Below, in pieces: positions 60,720 to 64,000 of a stretch of 64,000 nt of DNA (the first letter of the stretch is position 1; the number at the start of each line of letters is the position of its first letter). Below the pieces are notes generated by a model. It did not search any database and was not told where the DNA came from. It worked only from the letters and a program-made list of their open reading frames with translations. This stretch comes from Astrocystis sublimbata (Eukaryota; Ascomycota; Sordariomycetes; Xylariales; Xylariaceae). Both the position numbers and the translations under genes were made by a program. Location of the stretch: assembly GCA_022453515.1 (NCBI GenBank), contig JAJNNY010000027.1:310001-374000 (forward strand), given 5' to 3'.

Positions 60720-62010
60720 CTACACTGCCTGCCAAGACAATTGCACCGACACTGCCTGCTTCTTAGTGGAAATGACCCCCTTATCTTGCCCATTAGGCGT
60801 AGAAGCCGCATAAAAGGTGGAGGCATTGTCAAAGGTGAGGAACGAGCCATCGTAGCCAAAGCTACTCGCCGTCAGCCCCGAGGCACAGCTCAGCGACGCG
60901 TCGCCCAGGACCTGGCAGGGGCCCTTGCTCGACTTCAGCGTAAAGGCCTTTCCGTCGCTGCTGGGTGTCGCCGTATATGTCGCCGGAGTGGCCCCGCTCG
61001 CGCGGTACCAGTTCCCCGAACTGATCAGGAATCCATCGGGCTTGACATTGACATAACCCTTGCCGCTGAGAGCGCCCGGCGTCCCCGTGGGGACGGGCAC
61101 GCTAGTCGGCGGGGTGGTGCCCTTCGTTGTCGTGGTGGTCGGCGTGCCGCTCGCGTACTTGGGCAGATACTTGATCCCCGTCGCCGGGCAGTTCGACCCG
61201 GACCCGACGGGGTCGACGGCCTTGAAGGTCCCGCTCTGCACCGACCCCTGGACTTGGTAGTGGTACCACAGCTCGTCCAGCTCGCCGCTCCGGCAGCGGA
61301 TCACGGGAGTATGTCCGTCGTGGTGCTCCGTCAGCACCTTCTGGATGGCTGCGAGCGTGTACGTCTTGGACGCCGAGGGGACGATATCTGCGGCCGCCAG
61401 CCAGTCATACGTGGGCAGGGTCTTGAACAGGCCCACGGCGCGCGTGAAGTAGTCGGCCACCTCGTCGGTGGCTTGGTAGTCGGAGCCGTAGCACGATTTC
61501 TCGAGGGTGCTGATGCAGGTGCCGTGCTTCCCCCACTCGTGCTCCCAGAACGACTCGTCGTCGCCTTGGTAGTCCTTCCAGAAGGTCTGCATCGCGTCCA
61601 GCGTGTAAGGCGCTTTCGCGGCAAGAATGTCGGTTATGTTGGTGTATTCCCGGCTCTTGTCGCAGTTCGCTTCGTAACTGCCGTCGCAGTTGTCGGGCCT
61701 GTAGTGTTGTTAGTCTTTCTCAGGCAAGTTTTATTTTTATTATCATGCCTCGAGTGCTACGTCGAGGTAGATGGCGAACGCACCATAGTCCGTGGAGCGT
61801 CCAAGAGTCCCCAGGCCCGGTGGCAGGCTTCGTGTCCCAAAACTGCGTGAGCAGGATCGCGCCGCCTGGCGCATTGAAGCAGCAAAGGTCGCTTACGGCG
61901 GTCGTGTTGGAGCAACTGAACGGCAAGTTGGCAGGGCAAGACACAGACGAGGCCATGGCCGAGCCAACGGCCAGAGTGGCCTGGATCAACGCAGTCTGTT
62001 GCAACATCAT
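60720..62010 (-). CDS. Secreted ribonuclease T2
   Basis: Two exons, complement(join(60720..61698, 61784..62010)), give 401 residues; the 85-bp intron splits the Trp codon of HGLWPDN. A signal peptide ([20 protein letters not shown]) is followed by [13 protein letters not shown]. Both catalytic signatures are present: CAS I WTLHGLWPDN (about 70-79) and [18 protein letters not shown] (about 124-136), with their catalytic histidines. Cysteines are placed as in the family. A Thr/Pro-rich linker ([18 protein letters not shown], about 258-285) leads to a C-terminal beta-rich extension, as in Rny1-like fungal RNase T2. The enzyme cleaves RNA through 2',3'-cyclic phosphates, outside the cell or in the vacuole, for phosphate and nitrogen salvage or stress responses. 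ATGs at 62010 and 62007 are tandem; the frame further upstream begins with GTG only. The 369-codon plus-strand frame (60741-61850) is its antisense shadow. Confidence 0.95.
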
Positions 62011-64000
62011 TTCTAACGTCTCTTGTCGACTCTGCACAGCAGACAGAGTTGAATGTCAGGTGTATCAACGACCGTGCACACAGTCGTTGAATACCATCTC
62101 CATCGACACAGGAGGGGATTCGGTCCCTTTTTGTATATTTCTATTGTCGGAGGCCAATTCGCCCCCCATCCCAGCTTTGATCGTCGCTAATCCCTGATCG
62201 GGGAGGTGGGAAGAAACAAGTAAAACAACAGCGCCTACTCGCCTAGATTATGCGCATCCAGAATGACAGGACCGAGATAGTCCGCATAAGACATGTATGC
62301 GATGGCCCAGCTGAGATGCGAATGGGGACGTCGATTGGCTCGCAGCAGGTCGGACTAGATCTCCAGTGCCCGTGGATCTGCGATGCGAGCTTCCTATTCG
62401 GGATGGATTCCAGGGTTACTGCTATTGATCGGAGATCGGGAGGCCATTACCAGCTGGGTAGCTGGGGCCCCTGAGCGTTGTGCGTGGAGGCTGTGAGTTG
62501 CATTTGCCTCATACCAAAGCATGTGCCGGGTCCCACGTGATGGCGACATGTCTTATAATTTGCTGCGAGTCCCTGCCGCAGAGGCAGCCGAGCAGCGTGC
62601 GGCTTGTTCATCACCTTGACTGGATATGACTGGGTTTGCTGACCTTAGCCCGCAATACGAGAACCAAATGAACCTTCCGCAACCTATATTGATACTCTGT
62701 ACAGTACTAGCTTACGAATATAGAGTAAAGTATGGTCATTAACTGGTTATAACACGATTATAGGACATACTACCTAAGTCGGGAGAAGGTAACCTACGGT
62801 ATAAAGCTCACATGTAAGTGGGTTATTTGCCGCTCTGAGGGCTTAGTGTGTATGTTAGGTACACTGGGGATGCGTTCGGTTTCGGTCACCAACTTGTGAC
62901 CCGCCTGGTATTGAACCATATGAACATTGCGCAGGATAAGATCAGTTTGAATATCAAACATTATTACTATTACGAATGGAGTATTCGAGATATCATTAAT
63001 CCCAACCACACCTGGCAGTGTACATAATGGCCCACTTCAACTTCTATGAAATGTCCATCCCATGACCACGCCGTGTGCCACCCGAATCTCATGATACATA
63101 TCGGTGTGCTACATTCTATCTTCACTTTAACAGTTCACATTTCTAGAATATAGTATCATTAGATTCCATGTCACTAAAAGTTATGCTGTCTCAGCCAATA
63201 TCAGTATGTCAGTCCAAGTAATGTTGATTAAGCAGATCAATGCGAAAGAACCGAAGTTCCTCTCTTGTTCCGCTACAAGCAGGGGCTCAAATAGTCATCA
63301 TGTCCTTACCTCTCAAGCAGGAGGTTCACGAGCAATACATTGAAAAAAGTAACCTTAAAGACATGGCACTCTACAATGACCTGAATGTTAGTGCATGGCG
63401 ATGAATGGATGCATCTGGCTTAATCACGATGTCTATGCAGTCGCTCGACTCTTCACCGACAACGGCCGAGGTCAACTTCGCTACCGTATGCTTATCTTCT
63501 CTTTTTCTAAATGTAACAAGCCCTCCTCAAGCTATCAGACTACCTCATATTGTGGTCTTTCACTTGAGAATTGGGTTGACATTAGCAACTGAGATTAACA
63601 CTCGCCAACAGCACCTATAAGCAGCGGTGCCGTACGACATGGGCAACGAGTAATAGGTTGTTACAGTGTTACTCATTGCATCCTACTTCCTCCGGAGAAC
63701 GACATATGCTATACAGTCACAGTCACCTGCCGTTGTACCCGGAGACTAAGTAGCACATATCCCTCGGGAAGCAAGTCCACATCGAATCAAGCCTATTGAC
63801 ATGATGTTTCTCAATGGAGGTGACGTGGTGAAGTATATAACTAGGATACTGGAGTCTTCTTATCTGTGACGGTTTCATGGTCATGATCGGAGCAGATGTC
63901 CAGTACGCAACCAAATGGTTGATATGGTTCCAGTGCGCATCTATAACTCACCAATTTCCCCAAACCCCCCAACACGCGTCGATGCATGTGAGCTTATATT
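62011..64000. other. Right end of the window, no supported gene
   Basis: About 2 kb containing the RNase T2 upstream region and AT-richer DNA. Frames such as 62250-62474 and 63395-63620 show no motif. A gene extending beyond the right edge cannot be excluded. Confidence 0.55.

Noticed and set aside
60741..61850. 369-codon plus-strand ORF
   Set aside because: It lies antisense to the well-supported RNase T2 gene; its Arg/Gly/Val-rich composition is what the complement of this GC-rich gene produces, and it has no family motif.
1..64000. CRISPR array, rRNA, prophage or bacterial-type operon
   Set aside because: No regularly spaced direct repeats, no rRNA-like sequence, and the spliced gene structure shows a eukaryotic nuclear genome.

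Overview
This window is nuclear DNA from a filamentous ascomycete (Pezizomycotina, most likely a Sordariomycete). Three things point there: most genes carry several short introns with GTRNGT donors and CTRAC-like branch points; the gene set is typical (a fungal nitrate transporter, Slh1, Dad4 of the DASH complex, an Arp5/Ies6 pair, a KapC-like bZIP, Erg25, Nca2); and compact gene blocks alternate with non-coding DNA rich in CCTAGG/ACCT motifs. I reconstructed the gene models by hand, from open frames, splice signals, phase and remembered family motifs. No database search was run.

Left part (1-15.9 kb): the N-terminal part of a probable RecQ/Sgs1-type DNA helicase (minus, cut by the left edge), a two-exon DUF1275 membrane protein (minus), a three-exon nitrate transporter (plus) and a secreted serine-rich GPI-anchored protein (minus). 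About 9-10 kb of the DNA between them shows no convincing gene. Two members of a small transposon-like family lie here: a decayed relic near 1.93-2.10 kb and an intact 256-bp copy at 14.66 kb.

Middle (15.9-43.3 kb) is the gene-dense core: slh1 (RQT helicase of ribosome quality control, minus), divergent ykt6 (R-SNARE, plus, five exons), a conserved disordered protein of unknown function (minus), profilin (plus, five exons), got1 (minus, five exons including a 16-nt exon), another intact 256-bp element, then ies6 (minus), dad4 (plus, start codon alone in its coding exon) and arp5 (plus). Ies6 and Arp5 form one module of the INO80 chromatin remodeller, so their placement within about 2 kb, separated only by dad4, is notable. 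A KapC-like bZIP regulator (minus) closes this part.

Right part (43.3-64 kb): about 7.7 kb of microsatellite- and motif-rich DNA without a gene I can support, then a pterin-4a-carbinolamine dehydratase with unusually long introns, an AT-richer stretch, erg25 (minus), nca2 (plus) and a secreted RNase T2 (minus) convergent with nca2, followed by about 2 kb with no visible gene.

No CRISPR, rRNA or convincing tRNA was seen, nor any cluster resembling a new dedicated biochemical system. The strongest unusual signals are the 256-bp element family with 5-bp target duplications, the ies6-dad4-arp5 neighbourhood, and several odd exon structures (dad4, profilin, got1, the dehydratase).
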